Source: Spirogloea muscicola (Eukaryota; Streptophyta; Zygnematophyceae; Spirogloeales; Spirogloeaceae). From it: a DNA stretch of 42,791 nucleotides. Below, in pieces: positions 10,388 to 20,700 of this stretch. The position numbers and the translations under genes are program-made. The first letter of the stretch is position 1. Each line of letters begins with the position of its first letter. The stretch covers positions 237,977 to 280,767 of the forward strand of contig WELB01000144.1 in NCBI GenBank assembly GCA_009602725.1. The letters run 5' to 3'. The notes under the pieces were generated by a model that was not told where the DNA came from, searched no databases, and saw nothing but the letters and a program-made list of their open reading frames with translations.

Positions 10388-11497
10388 CCAACCGACGGGG
10401 TTGCCGAGGTAGCCGATGGCACCGGGGTGGGAGAACACGTACGAAGCGACGCCGCTGGAGCCGCTCTGGCTGACCAGGGCCGTGGAGCCCCAGGCGATTC
10501 CGCTCTCGCCAACCTTGCTCGAGGGCCACGGGCGAGCACCAGCGGCGGTGCACAGGTTCAGGTAGGAGGTGAACACGAAGGTGGTACCGGAAGAGTCGGA
10601 GCGGGCCACGAGGATGGTGATGGCACCACCACCGATGGACTTGGAGAAGCCGGAGTAGAGATTGGCCAGGCTCTGGCAGGAGAGGGTGAGTTCAGTAGCA
10701 CCGTTGAAGAGCACGGAATAGGTCTGGAGGCCCTGGGGGACAGTGAGCTTGGAGAAGCCGAGGCCGGACTCCTGGGCGGTGGTCATGGCAGCATCCGACG
10801 CAGCGACCTGGTAGGTGTTGGCCTTGAATCCGGCATAACCGGCGCCGGAGCTGCGGGGTCATGAAAGAGGCGGCACCACGCGTGGACAGTCAGGCAGTGG
10901 GCAGGCCTAGGACCGAACGGCAGACAGCAGTCGGGGCACATTCGAGTGCGGAGCTCAAAGACACTTGGATACTGCACAAGCGCCGCTCCCTTATACTCCC
11001 TCTCCTCACGCCTCACCTCTCACGACCCCAGCAACCTCCATCCCAGGCGCCATGGCCTGCTTCGCCGTCGCCGCCCTGGTCCTGGCCTTCGCTGCCTCCG
11101 CCTTCGCTGCCTGCTCCCCCTCCGGCGCCACCTACTTCGGTGGTGCCACCTCCGTCCAGGCCCTGGAGAACCAGGTCCTCAGCACTTACGGCACCTATGG
11201 CTGCTACGCCTCCGTCGGGTGAGTACTGGCCTTATGGACATGCGCATGGTGGCTGTGTCTTGTGCACAAGGAAGGGGATGCGTGGCAGCAAAGCAGAGAG
11301 TGGCTTGGGAGTCCACAAGGCCAGTACTCACCCGACGGAGGCGTAGCAGCCATAGGTGCCGTAGGTGCTGAGGACCTGGTTCTCTGGGCCTGGACGGAGG
11401 TGGCGCCACCGAAGTAGGTGGCGCCGGAGGGGAAGCAGGCAGCGAAGGCGGAGGCAGCGAAGGCCAGGACCAGGGCGGCGACGGCGAAGCGGGCCAT
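10388..11497 (-). pseudogene. PstS-like periplasmic-type phosphate-binding protein, disrupted
   Basis: The minus-strand first exon (11497-11332) starts MARFAVAALVLAFAASAFAA, a signal peptide, then PSGATYFGGATSVQA; a 1-bp deletion then shifts the frame before ENQVLSTYGTYGCYASVG. The donor is gtgagt. The second exon (10850-about 10388) begins SGAGYAGFKANTYQ and continues AAMTTAQESGLGFSKL, LTLSCQSLANLYSGFSK, ARSDSSGTTFVFTSYL and SGVASYVFSHPGAIGYLGNP. SGTTF with GAIGY are signatures of PstS-type substrate-binding proteins, found as secreted proteins in green algae. The splice phases match (GG + C gives SVGSGAGY). After GNPVGW the family C-terminus is missing and the sequence turns AT-rich. The frameshift and 3' truncation mark a pseudogene. 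The intron contains the opposite copy of exon 1. Confidence 0.7.
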
Positions 11498-11582
11498 GGC
11501 GCCTGGGATGGAGGTTGCTGGGGTCGTGTGAGGTGAGGGATGAGGAGAGGGAGTATGAGGGGAGCAAGGCGAGGCTTGTGTG
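10973..11582. repeat. Large inverted duplication of exon 1 of the phosphate-binding gene
   Basis: The left arm, about 10973-11239, is nearly the reverse complement of the right arm, about 11311-11582, with a 71-bp spacer. Both arms contain 5' leader, ATG, signal peptide, the first mature residues and the splice donor. They differ by a few substitutions (MAC versus MAR, CSP versus CFP) and the 1-bp deletion in the right arm. Confidence 0.85.
11052..11218 (+). pseudogene. Orphan intact exon 1 of the phosphate-binding protein
   Basis: This copy reads MACFAVAALVLAFAASAFAA, a signal peptide with an AXA-type cleavage site, then SVQALENQVLSTYGTYGCYA, with no frameshift, and ends at a gtgagt donor at 11219. 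No second exon follows on the plus strand; downstream lies the inverted copy. It is an exon without a gene, although its sequence is better preserved than the copy in line with exon 2. Confidence 0.7.
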
Positions 11583-12590
11583 ATCATTTATGGGGGGGAA
11601 GCGGCTGCTGATATTAAAAGAGCGGCTGAATTATGGAGGGTGGGTTCCCGCTGGGCCTTTCCAGCAGGGCCCAGCGTAGGCAGGCTAGCTGCACTGCACC
11701 GCCCCCGTGCGGGCACGGCCTCTCCCCGCTGAGATCCCGCCGCCGAGCCTGCCGCGGCTGATTCCGCCACCTCCGCAGCTGCGTACGCCGTACTGTCGCC
11801 TAATCCGCTGATCGCAAGAGCCGCGGCCCTCCGCTTTCCTCTCGCGCGCAGGCCCCTCGCGGGGTGCACATGGAGCCTGTGCCTCTTGGCTCCCTTTCCG
11901 AGCGCAGCCTTCTCGCCCGCCGCCTGGCCGGCGGGCCTCGCGCCCAAGCCGGGATAGCCGGCTTGGATCCCGGAGCAGGGCATCTCCTGCTCCGGACTTT
12001 CCGGCGTGGATGTGGGTGACGAGCGGAGGGGGCACCGGTTGGCCTTCCCCGGACATAATGCTACACGCCAGCCCCTCGCTGGTAAGGCGACCTAGTGTGC
12101 GCTGGTCAATTGTGCTCAGATCCGAGCCTCCAGTGACCGCTGCGGCGTCCAGGACCCACCGAAGCGCGTGCTCCTAAGAGGGGAGCTTTTAAGTACCCCT
12201 GAAGCTTCTAGGGATGCTCTGTGGAACCCGGGATATTCCCCGCATCTCCATCGCCAGGCCGGGCTTTCGGCTTGTACGCGACTGAATCTACGGAAGCTTC
12301 CCCTTGCTGAGCAAGTGCCTGCTGAGGTTCATCAGCGGCACTCGCGAGGCCGTACAATGATCAAGCCAACTCACGCCACTCCAGTCGACCCGACCGTTCG
12401 CAGCAAACAATCGCCCCCTCGACGTAGTATGGCAGTCAACACCGTGTGGCACAACACCCGGTCGGGCCCACAACCGCTAGGCGGTGCGGCAGGTGGGAGC
12501 CCGCAGCGGCGGCGGCGCCGGGAAGTGGCTCTTCTGGGGGCGAGGGCTTTGAACAGCCAGCCTGGGAAAAGTTGACAAGGTCCGAAGAGG
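11583..12590. other. GC-rich unassigned region with three strong stem-loops
   Basis: No coding motif was recognised. Perfect inverted repeats are CGCTGGGCC/GGCCCAGCG at 11649-11657 and 11668-11676, CAAGCCGG/CCGGCTTG at 11945-11952 and 11958-11965, and CCGGAGCAGG/CCTGCTCCGG at 11970-11979 and 11986-11995. Open frames on both strands are probably GC artefacts. A structured RNA or an unrecognised transposon part are both possible. Confidence 0.4.
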
Positions 12591-13230
12591 CCGAAAAGCG
12601 CTTTGCATAGCTTCCCTGAAGGATGATTGCTTAGTAACCGCCACTCAGGAGCCGCAAATCAGAAAGACTAGCAGCAGGAAATGACTCTTCCAGTAGAGGG
12701 CGATGGCTGGGATTGGCCAGCCAAGAAAATGAATGAACAACTGTCGAAAGGGGCTAGAAAAGTGGTAAGTGAGTGCTCAGTATCCTCTGATGAGCAGCCT
12801 CAGGTAAGAAAACTAGTCTCCGGTAGCAGGTCCCCTGGCCTGAGCCAAAGGTAGGAAAGCAGGAAGTAACAGCTCTTCCAACATACGGCAATGGCTGCGA
12901 GAAGCCAGCCCAAAGGAGTCGACAAGGTCTGAAAGGGGCGGATGGCGCAAAAAGCAGGATACTAGTCTCCAAGACGTCAGCAAGATGGCGCATCAATAAT
13001 TTCTAGTCAGCAAGTGCAGGTCAGAATAAACAGAGGGCAGAAAAGCGTCGTCCCGAACACGGAGGCAGCAGCCAAGGCGCGGCCTGAGTGGATGGCTATG
13101 CTAAGGACCGCGCAGGAAGATTTGCAAGGCGCAGCCTGTACACTCGAGTAAGCGACCCAAGGGCATTGTAGCCGGGCTGCTCGCTCTGCTGTCCTTGGCG
13201 GCGGGACACAACTCGCCGCGCAGGAAAGCA
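12591..13230 (-). repeat. Three minus-strand LINE family A tails with hairpins
   Basis: Minus-strand coding ends similar to family A lie at about 12605-12680, 12775-12870 and 13007-13215 (SGRALAAASVFG, compare AGRAMAAASG elsewhere). Hairpin cores are at 12705-12723 and 12893-12911. The block at 12920-12990, with ggatggcgcaa and agcaggatacta, recurs at 25520-25580. Confidence 0.65.
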
Positions 13231-13390
13231 ATCCCATTGATGACAGCCAGAGAAAGCGGCTGCCGGGAAGCGGCTGTCCGCTCCCCGCCGGCAGCCGCGG
13301 AGTGGCCCGGCCACCGCCCCCGAGGCTGGGCCCCATTCGCGCTCTTTCTTTCTTTCCTTCATCCTGCGCTCTAATCATTCTGATCAGCAT

Positions 13391-13880
13391 TTGCCGACTA
13401 GAGGTCATGGGCGTTTTTTCACTCGCAGAAGTCACGGAGAGTTTCACTTGGAAGGGCTAGTAGCCCTCCCCCGCAGCGATCACCTCCTACCGGCAGCACT
13501 TGACACTTTCGGCTGCATGGGTCCTCACGTCCATACCCTACTGGAGAATGTTGCAAGTTTGGGATATGCTCGACGTGAGGATATGCTTCCAGCTCAGATG
13601 GGCATGCCGGCAGCCTACTTGTCATTCTTGCGACATCGAATGTCAGCTTGTCTGCAGCGAGCTCAGGCTCATGCGTTGCATCAGAAAGCTGGTCGAGCCT
13701 TAGCTGGTAGCTCAAGAGCTTGTCGCTTGCCGTCCGGTATTCGGGCATCAGTCAGCGACCTCTATGTGCTGACTCGTGGTTACTGAGCGGTTCAGCTTAG
13801 CAGCAGGTGATGTAGATTGTGCTTGCCTTTGTCCTTGGCCACACAGGCCCTCACTCTCCAGATACACACTCCCATTCCTT
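13391..13880 (+). mobile_element. LINE family B 3' fragment
   Basis: An open stretch encodes DHLLPAALDTFGCMGPHVH, LLENVASLGYARREDMLPAQ, AHALHQKAGRALAG and ASVSDLYVLTRGY, stopping at 13784-13786. The 3' UTR follows with gtgcttgcctttgtccttgg and ends near ggccctcac. Parallel copies are at 14600-15260 (+) and 3950-4330 (-). It shares the AGRAL and LTRGY end with family A, so the two families are related. Confidence 0.65.
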
Positions 13881-14089
13881 CAGGAGTACACACAAAAACT
13901 AAGCTACACAGTCTCTTTTGGAATATCTGCTTCTGAATGGGTAGGGAAACAGCCGCAGGTTTACGCCCTGGCCATCAAATCGCACCTGGCCGCCGAAATT
14001 CTGTGAGAATCTCCTGGAGCTTGGTCTCCCCGAAACGACCGATTTCCAGCTTCCCCTTGTTCTTGCCATCTGGCCAGCCCCCCGACACT

Positions 14090-14340
14090 CCCTCTTAATG
14101 GGTCCCAGGCAGTCCCAGGCTCACGCAGTGCACTTGCAGGCAGGCCGTGCCATGGCTGCTGCTTCTGAGTCTCGTCGGGGTGCCTCTTTTCCAGCTGCAA
14201 GTTACTCCTACTTGCGGCTGCTGACTCTGGGTTACTAAAATATCGATCGCCGAAGTCTCTTGCATAGCTGTGTGGTTTTGGCGCTTTCGGCCTTTTGGAT
14301 CCTCTTTATTTTTTCGGGCTGGCCACTCACAGCCCCCGCC
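14090..14340 (+). repeat. LINE family A tail and hairpin
   Basis: Encodes AVHLQAGRAMAAASESRRGA, SYSYLRLLTLGY and a stop near 14237, then the 3' UTR (gcatagctgtgtggttttgg) and a hairpin core at 14316-14334. One of the best-preserved family A 3' ends. Confidence 0.7.
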
Positions 14341-14599
14341 CCCTTTGGACGAGCTCACTCCGTTTCAGCCTGCAGCCTGCTCGCCCCCAGAGGCCCCTCG
14401 GCCGCTGCGTCCCGCCCCATTCGCTCGGCGGAAGCTTGGGACGAAGTCACTTGCCGCCAGCGCTTCCGGCGAGGTGTGGCGCTGCTGCATTGGGCACGCA
14501 GCCAGCATGCGGCCCTGTCCCAAGGCACCACCTCGATGCGCAGGATCATAGGATCTGCAGCGTCGCCGCCTTTAATCATATTCCAGGCACCACCTTCCT

Positions 14600-15260
14600 T
14601 CCCTTCCTCGGCTTGATGCGCGACGCCGGTCACCGTGCGGTCGTGGAAGTGAAACAATATCATGCCTATCACCACGGATGCCCAGGGACGTCATCATCGC
14701 CGCACCCTAGACATTGTGGGCGTGCAACCTGGTGGAGGACCACGGGCCTTGGTTGATGTTGTTACGGAGGCTTACAAGGTCTAGCATCGACCCTCATTGC
14801 TGGCCACGCAGTAGCCAGCGTAGAACAAAGAAAGCTGCAGCATTACATCGACCCCCTTTGCGATCAGCTCCTGCCAGCTGCAGTAGATATCTCTGGCTGT
14901 TTAGGTCCTCAAGGAGGTCCTCAACTCCACATTCTCTTTCAGAATATTGCCAATCTAGGCTATGCTCAACGGGCAGAATTGATCCGGCTAAGATGCGCTT
15001 GCCAGCTGACGTCTGTCATTCTTGCGCCGTCGAGTGTCGGTCGGTTTGCAGCGTGCTCAGGCTCATGCTTTGCACCAGAATGCTGGGCGACCTCTAAATG
15101 GTGGCAGAAAGACTTGCAGTTGCCATCTGGTAATCAGGCATCAATGAGCGACCTCCATGTGTTGACCCGCGGTCACTGAGCGGGTCAATTTGCAGTGGGT
15201 GATGTACGTCATCGTAAGTGCTTGCCTTTGTATTCGGCCATTTGATGCCTTCGATTATCT
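14600..15260 (+). mobile_element. LINE family B fragment with part of the nuclease-like region
   Basis: Frames include LDIVGVQPGGGPRALVDVV, the same block as GPRLIADIV in the family A copy, then YIDPLCDQLLPAAVDISG, LFQNIANLGYAQRAELIRL and, after frameshifts, ASMSDLHVLTRGH with a stop at 15177-15179. The 3' end has gtgcttgcctttgtattcgg. Confidence 0.65.
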
Positions 15261-15479
15261 TCCATATTTACGAGATTTGCCTTCGTGTACTTGCTCAGGC
15301 CTGTAGGTACTTCCAGACGATGCACCCCAATATGGTCTACCTCGAAGTATGAACAAGGGAGCCCCGTCTGCGCGGGGGCCAGCCGCTGCTCGTACACCTC
15401 GCTGCCTGAACCGCTGCTCACTGATGGAAACACTCCATGCCTGGCATCAGGCTGTGCGAGGTGGAAATAGTGTCCAGTC

Positions 15480-16200
15480 CGTCCTTCCAGCACTTTCCAG
15501 CCCCTTGGGACCCTGTTGATTGTTTTCTGGGCTGGTCTTTCACAGCCATTGCCCCTTGTTGTGAGAAACTTTCAATCAACTCTTCATTTGGGCTGGTCTT
15601 TCACCGCCCTCGCCCCCTTTGGGGACCCGGGTTACTAAGCTCCATTCGCTATATCCACTTGCATAGCTGTGTGGCTTCAGCACCTTTCGGCCCTTAAACC
15701 GCTCAACTTTTCTGGTCTGTAATTTCTTGCATAGCTATCTGGTTTGGCGCCTTTCGTCCACGTGGGCGCCTTTTGTCCTTCTTTTGGGCTGGCTTTGCCA
15801 GCCCTTCTTCCCTATGAGCGAGCAATTTCTTCTTTGGACCTTGTCCATTCTTTCTGAGAAGCTGGCTTTTCACAGCCCTTGCCCCCATTGGGAGAGCCGC
15901 TTCTTTCACAGCCCCCGCCCCCTTCGGAAGAAATTGCCAAAGTGTGTATACTACATATTCTTGCTTGCTTAATGTCTTTCGGCGCTTTTTGGAAGCTCTT
16001 TCGGCAGCTAGTCTGTCGGATGTGAGGCTCCTCACTCGTAACTACTAAGTGGTCCATCCTCCCCCGTTCTGCCATAGCCTCTTCAGGCCCCGCAGTCGCT
16101 GCTTAGCTCGTAGTCTGGCCCCTTCGAACCTTGTCAATTCTTTTCGGGCTGGCTTCTCACAGCCCTTGCCCCCATTGGGAGAGCCACTTCTTCTTCTTTT
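15480..16200 (+). repeat. Array of family A hairpin elements
   Basis: Hairpin cores at 15529-15547, 15590-15608, 15786-15804, 15861-15878 and 16146-16164. A short coding-end remnant (SAASLSDVRLLTRNY, with stop) is at about 16003-16049. The last core belongs to the stretch identical to the 57-bp insertion at 6646-6702. Confidence 0.75.
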
Positions 16201-16399
16201 GGAAGAGCTCACTCCTAGTCACGCAAGTGCTGATCAGATCGACATGAGCGCGAATGGGGCCCAGCCTCGAGGCGGTGGCCGGGCCGGCTTGCGGCTGCCA
16301 CGGAGCGGAGGGGGTCGCCGCCGCCACCGCGCGCCCCCACCTGCCGCGCCGCCTGGCGCTGTGAGAAGAAGAAATGCTCGCCCATAGGGAGGAAGAATG

Positions 16400-17100
16400 T
16401 ATATTAAGTGATGGAGGGCCTGTGTGGCCAAACGGATAGGGACTGGGAAACGCCAGCCCAAAAATGAAATGACAAAGTTCGAAGGGGCCAGGGGAAGCGC
16501 TAAAAAGCTAGCACAGAAAGGAACTAAGCAGCTACGAAAAACTCAGTAACCCCTGTCAAGCAGCCGCAGATTAGAGAAACTGGGCTCCTGGCAGCGGGTC
16601 CCCTGGCCAGGGCCAGAGGCAGCAGCGAGGCCACGACCGGCACGCAGACGCAGCGCGCGAGCCATGGACCTCTGCAGTGAGACGGACAAGCGCATGCTGT
16701 ACACCTGCGCAAGCGACCCTGCTGCATGGAAGTCCACCAGATCCCCACGGAATCAGCGGGATATGACGTGACGCGAGAGCTGGTTGAGCAGCTCGAGCCA
16801 CCGAGCGCCCAACGCCCCCGTGGGTGTCGATGGCGAGAGGGACGACTCGTCGTTTCACGGGTGGTCTGCGTCCTTCAACTCCTTGGCCTGAGCGGTGCAG
16901 GCCACCGCATACCCAGCCTTGGATGCACAATGTGCGGGGTGAGTGCGGTCGTAGAAGTCGGTGGTCATTACGTCAAGGATGAGACGCGGCCCGTCGGCTA
17001 GTGGGGTGGCCAAGAGGTCAACACGACGGGCTGTGCGTCCGACGGGGGCGACTGGGAACGAGGGCTGCGAACAGCCAGCCCGAGAAGACAATGCCAAGGC
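16400..17100 (-). mobile_element. LINE family A 3' fragment with nuclease-like domain
   Basis: The minus strand encodes RRVDLLATPLADGPRLILDV, MTTDF, then VVPLAIDTHGGVG, and in another frame MRLSVSLQRSMARALRLRAG, AAASGP and LRLLDRGY. The order (DV block, Lys-rich stretch, PLAIDTHGG block, AGR-AAASG tail) matches the copies at 7290-7740 and 18589-19060. Hairpin cores lie at 16442-16459 and 17062-17080. Multiple frameshifts. Confidence 0.7.
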
Positions 17101-17720
17101 AAACCACACAGCTATTCGACCTGTTCATACTTTCGTGGGCTGGCCTTTCCCAGCCCCTACCTTCTGTGTGGCTTTGCCAGCCCCTCTTCTCTGTGGGCGA
17201 GCTCTTCTCTCCTCTGTGGGCGAGCACTTTCTTCTTTCTTCAAACCTTGTATCTTTTCGGGCTGGCTTTTCACAGCCCTTGCCCCTACAGGGAGAGCCAC
17301 TTCTCTCTGGCCCCCTTGCGGAGGAGCCCTCCCTGTGTCGCCCATTCAGTACTTTGTTCTTTCTTTTTCTGGGCTGGCCTCTGACAGCCACCGCCCTCTT
17401 TTGGAAGCGTCTTTACCTTCTAGTTTCTTCGACCTGCGGCTGCTTATTAAATGTCTGAGTGCTCCGTAGCTACTTGATTCCCCATGTGTTTTAGCGCTTT
17501 CCCTGGCTCTTTTGAACTTCGTTCACTCTGTTCTCTGGGCTGGCCACCGCCCACTCCTCTGTATTCCTCACTCGTAGCTACTGAGTGGTCAATCCTCCAC
17601 CCATTCTGAGCATCTTCAGGCCCCTCCGGCATTGTGGCTTTAGGCCACTCCGTCATTTAGCCCCTTCGAACCGTTGTCAATTCTTTTCGGACTGGCTTCT
17701 CACAGCCCTTGCCCCCATTG
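17101..17720 (+). repeat. Array of family A hairpin elements
   Basis: Plus-strand cores at 17136-17154, about 17170-17186, 17259-17277, 17371-17389, about 17537-17550 and 17689-17707, separated by degenerate tail sequence such as ctcactcgtagctactgag near 17565. Confidence 0.7.
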
Positions 17721-17754
17721 GGAGGAGTGGCTCTCCTAGTAAAATAGGTTCTCG

Positions 17755-18570
17755 CCCGTAGAGAAGAGGGGCTGGCAAAGCCAGCCCGAAAAGAATGGAC
17801 AATGTCCAAGCCCAAAGAGAAGAGGTGCCGATAAAAGGACACCACCTCAACTACAAAACACTACAAAACGCAAGACGATGCAGAGGGAAGCTCAGTACCC
17901 GCGAGTGAGCAACATCAGGTCGGAGTAGCTCGCTGCAGGGAAAGCGGCACTCCGCCGAGACCCAGAGGCGGCAGCCATAGCACGGCCTGCTCGCGTGTGG
18001 ACAGCGTAGGCAAGGGAGCGTTGCAACGATACCGCCAGGTGCACACGGAAGACTTGAGCGAGCGACCCGGCGGCGTTGAAGCCGTGCATCGCCCCTGGCA
18101 GACCCGGCCGCCGGTCAATGGCCTGACAGGCAAGCCGCTGGAGGTGATCCAGCTAGCGGCTGCCGAAAGCCCCGTGTACATCTATCGCCAGGGCCGCGAA
18201 TTCATCACCAACCACGTCTCTCCCAGGCTTCAACGCCGCCGTTTCGCTCGCACAAGTCTTCCGCATGCGCCTGGCCGTATCGCTTCAACGCTCCCTTGCC
18301 CACGCCGTCCACACGCGAGCAGGCCGTGCTATGGCCGCCGCCTCTGGGTCTCGGCGGAGTGCCTCTTGCCCTGCAGCGAGCTACTCAGACCTGATGTTGC
18401 TCACTCGTGGGTACTAAGCTTCCCTCTGCATCGTCTATGTGTTCTGCAGTGTTTTGTAGTGCAGTCCTTTTTCCGGCTCATCTTTCTTTGGCTTCGGACA
18501 TTGTACATTCTTTTTGGGGCTGGCTTTGCCAGTCCCTCTTCTCTATGGGCGCGCACTTCTTCCTCTCCTG
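17755..18570. repeat. Head-to-head inverted pair of family A tails
   Basis: The minus-strand tail at about 17755-18100 and the plus-strand tail at about 18205-18570 mirror each other. Both encode AVSLQRSLA, AVHTRAGRAMAAASGSRR and YSDLMLLTRGY, a matching UTR start (cttccctctgcatcgtct) and a hairpin of the gctggctttgccag type (17770-17787 and 18517-18535). About 105 bp lie between the arms. Confidence 0.7.
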
Positions 18571-18584
18571 GAAGCGTCTTTCTT

Positions 18585-19060
18585 TCCTTCGCCACCCCCC
18601 GGGGCGTTGGGCCTCGTCTGCTCCTGGACGTGGTACTAATTGACGCATAGAAGGCTGGCGCACCCACATCAACCCTGTCTGGCTGGGCCACGTCCAGCGC
18701 GGAGCGCAAGAAGGAGTGGCACTATCAGGACCATCCCCAAGGGGACCATCTTTATCCGTGTGCCATGATATCTACGAAGGCTACGTCGTAAAATGGTCCT
18801 TCCTGATCCAGCATCTGGCCCGGCTGATTGATGTGCGTCGTCGAAGTCGGGGGGGCAGCTTGGGCCACTCCAGCATTCCTCAGGCTTTAGTGCATATTAC
18901 AGAATGCGGCTCTTGCTTAATTTGCAGCGCTTGCAAGCATTGGCTCTTCATCAGCGTACAGGGCGCGCTCTAAGTCAGGCCTCCGGCTTTCGTGGCGGCG
19001 CTCCAGCTCCCCAAATTAGCTTGTCGGATTTGTTTGTGCTCACCCGTGGGTACAAACGTC
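18585..19060 (+). mobile_element. LINE family A 3' fragment with nuclease-like block
   Basis: Frames read PRLLLDVVLIDA, SSAERKKEWHYQDHPQGD and, after frameshifts, YEGYVVKW, then LALHQRTGRALSQASGFRGG and SLSDLFVLTRGY. This is a third copy of the family A C-terminal region and the one with the clearest Lys-rich KKEWHY block. Confidence 0.65.
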
Positions 19061-19099
19061 ACCTTAGGCATCTCATTTTAGGTCTCCGTATTGTGTAGC

Positions 19100-20110
19100 C
19101 GTGTTTAGTTTGCACTAGGCTGCCTGAACGCTGTATTGGCTTGCATTGGCCTCCCTTTCATTTCAGCGCTCCGCGCGCTCTCTCTCTTCATTCAGAAGAG
19201 ACGGCGTGGCGCGGCCGTCGGCCGGGCGGGGGGCCCGCCCTGGCGCCAGCGGCGCGGGCGGGGCGAGCTCCCACCCGCGGGTGCGAACGTCACACTGCCA
19301 CCTCAACCACTTTCAGCACATGGCCTCGTTTACTGTAGCACCTCTATTTGAACTAGCTCTTGCCTGAACAGTGTGTTGGCGTGCATTTCATGCGCACCGC
19401 GCGCCTTCTCTCTGTCTGTCGGATTCGAGGCTCCTCACTCGTGTTATTGAGTGAATAATCCTACACCACTTCTGAGGTAGCGCTTTTTGGCTTTGTGGGC
19501 TGGCTTCTTCCAGCCCCTATCCTCCATGGGCGAGCCCTTCTCTCTCTTCTTCTTTTTGGCCCCTTCGTAGTTTGGCCCCTTCGCACCTTGTCATGTGGTC
19601 CATCCTCCCCCGTTCTGACATTGCATCTTCAGGCCCCTTCGTAATGGCTTAGCGCTTTTTAGGCCCCTCCGTCATTTGGCCCCTTCGAACCTTTGTCAAT
19701 ACTTCTCGGGCTGGCTTTTCACAGCCCTTGCCCCCATTGGGAGTGCCACTTCTTTCTCTCAGTCGCCCGGTCTTTCTTGCCATTCGGGAGAGCCACTTCC
19801 TTTCCTTTTCTCGCTGCGGCCGCAGTCTTTCGGCAGGGGGATAATTTCCCGGCAGCTAGTTTGTCGGACTTGAGGCCCCTCACTCGTAACTACTGAGTGG
19901 TCCATCCTCCCCCGTCCTGACATAGCATCTTCAGCCCCTTTCGTAGCTGCTTAGCGCTTTTTTTGAAGGCCCCTCCGTCATTTGGCCCCTTCGAACCTTT
20001 GTCAATCCTTTTCGGGCTGCCTTTTCACAGCCCTTGGCCCCATTGGGAGTGCCACTCTTTCACAGCCCTCGCCCCCCTCGGAATGAGCTTGGTGCTCATG
20101 AATGGCAAGC
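19100..20110 (+). repeat. Hairpin and tail array upstream of P1
   Basis: Cores at 19498-19517, 19708-19726 and 20014-20031, with tail remnants near 19400-19450 and 19800-19900 (FPAASLSDLRPLTRNY, then stop). A degenerate minus-strand core lies near 20100-20115. Confidence 0.65.
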
Positions 20111-20700
20111 CCCAGAAAAGAAGGAAAGGTCCAGGATGAAAAGCGCCAGCGGGGGATGAGGAGGGCCAGTGGGCCCGGAGGACGCCACCCGAGCACGGAT
20201 CCCAAAACTCTCAGATCCCCGAGCTAGCGCTGGGCGGTCCGCGCTGGCCGCCTGTGGGGCCCGCCTGCAAGCTATCCGCCGGCGCCGGCGATGGCGGCGC
20301 ACGGGCCCCGCCGCACAGCCACCCCGTCCTCGCGCCGCCACCCGCGCCAGGTGATCCCACCTGGCGCCGTACTTCCCCCCACCACTAAGTGGTCACGCCC
20401 CCTNCACCATTCAATCCTCTCCCCACCGCACCATCGACTTGTCCTCCTTCCTACTGCCCGCCGTCTTCCCAGCAGGCCCCTCCTGCAGGCCTTACCCCAC
20501 TAAGTTGCCGTCTGTTGCCTGCGTACTCGCGACGTGAGCCAGGCTTTAGGCGGCCCTCAAGGCGCTCCAGAGAGCCAAGCTGCTGCAGCAGCACGCGTGC
20601 ATAGTGTTGGACGGACCCCCGAGCTCCTCTGGGCCTTGCAGCAAGCTCGACTCGTCGGAAGGCGCACCTACCACGGCCCGCGGCAGGCGGGCCTCAGGCG
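20111..20700. other. 5' flank of protease gene P1
   Basis: GC-rich, with one ambiguous base near 20404. A perfect 10-bp inverted repeat, GCGCCAGGTG and CACCTGGCGC, lies at 20344-20353 and 20358-20367, about 335 bp before the start codon. No TATA box was recognised with confidence. Confidence 0.4.

Noticed and set aside
11588-12575. Gly/Arg-rich frames considered as a gag-like protein
   Set aside because: No zinc knuckle or other retroviral motif, and high GC explains the open frames.
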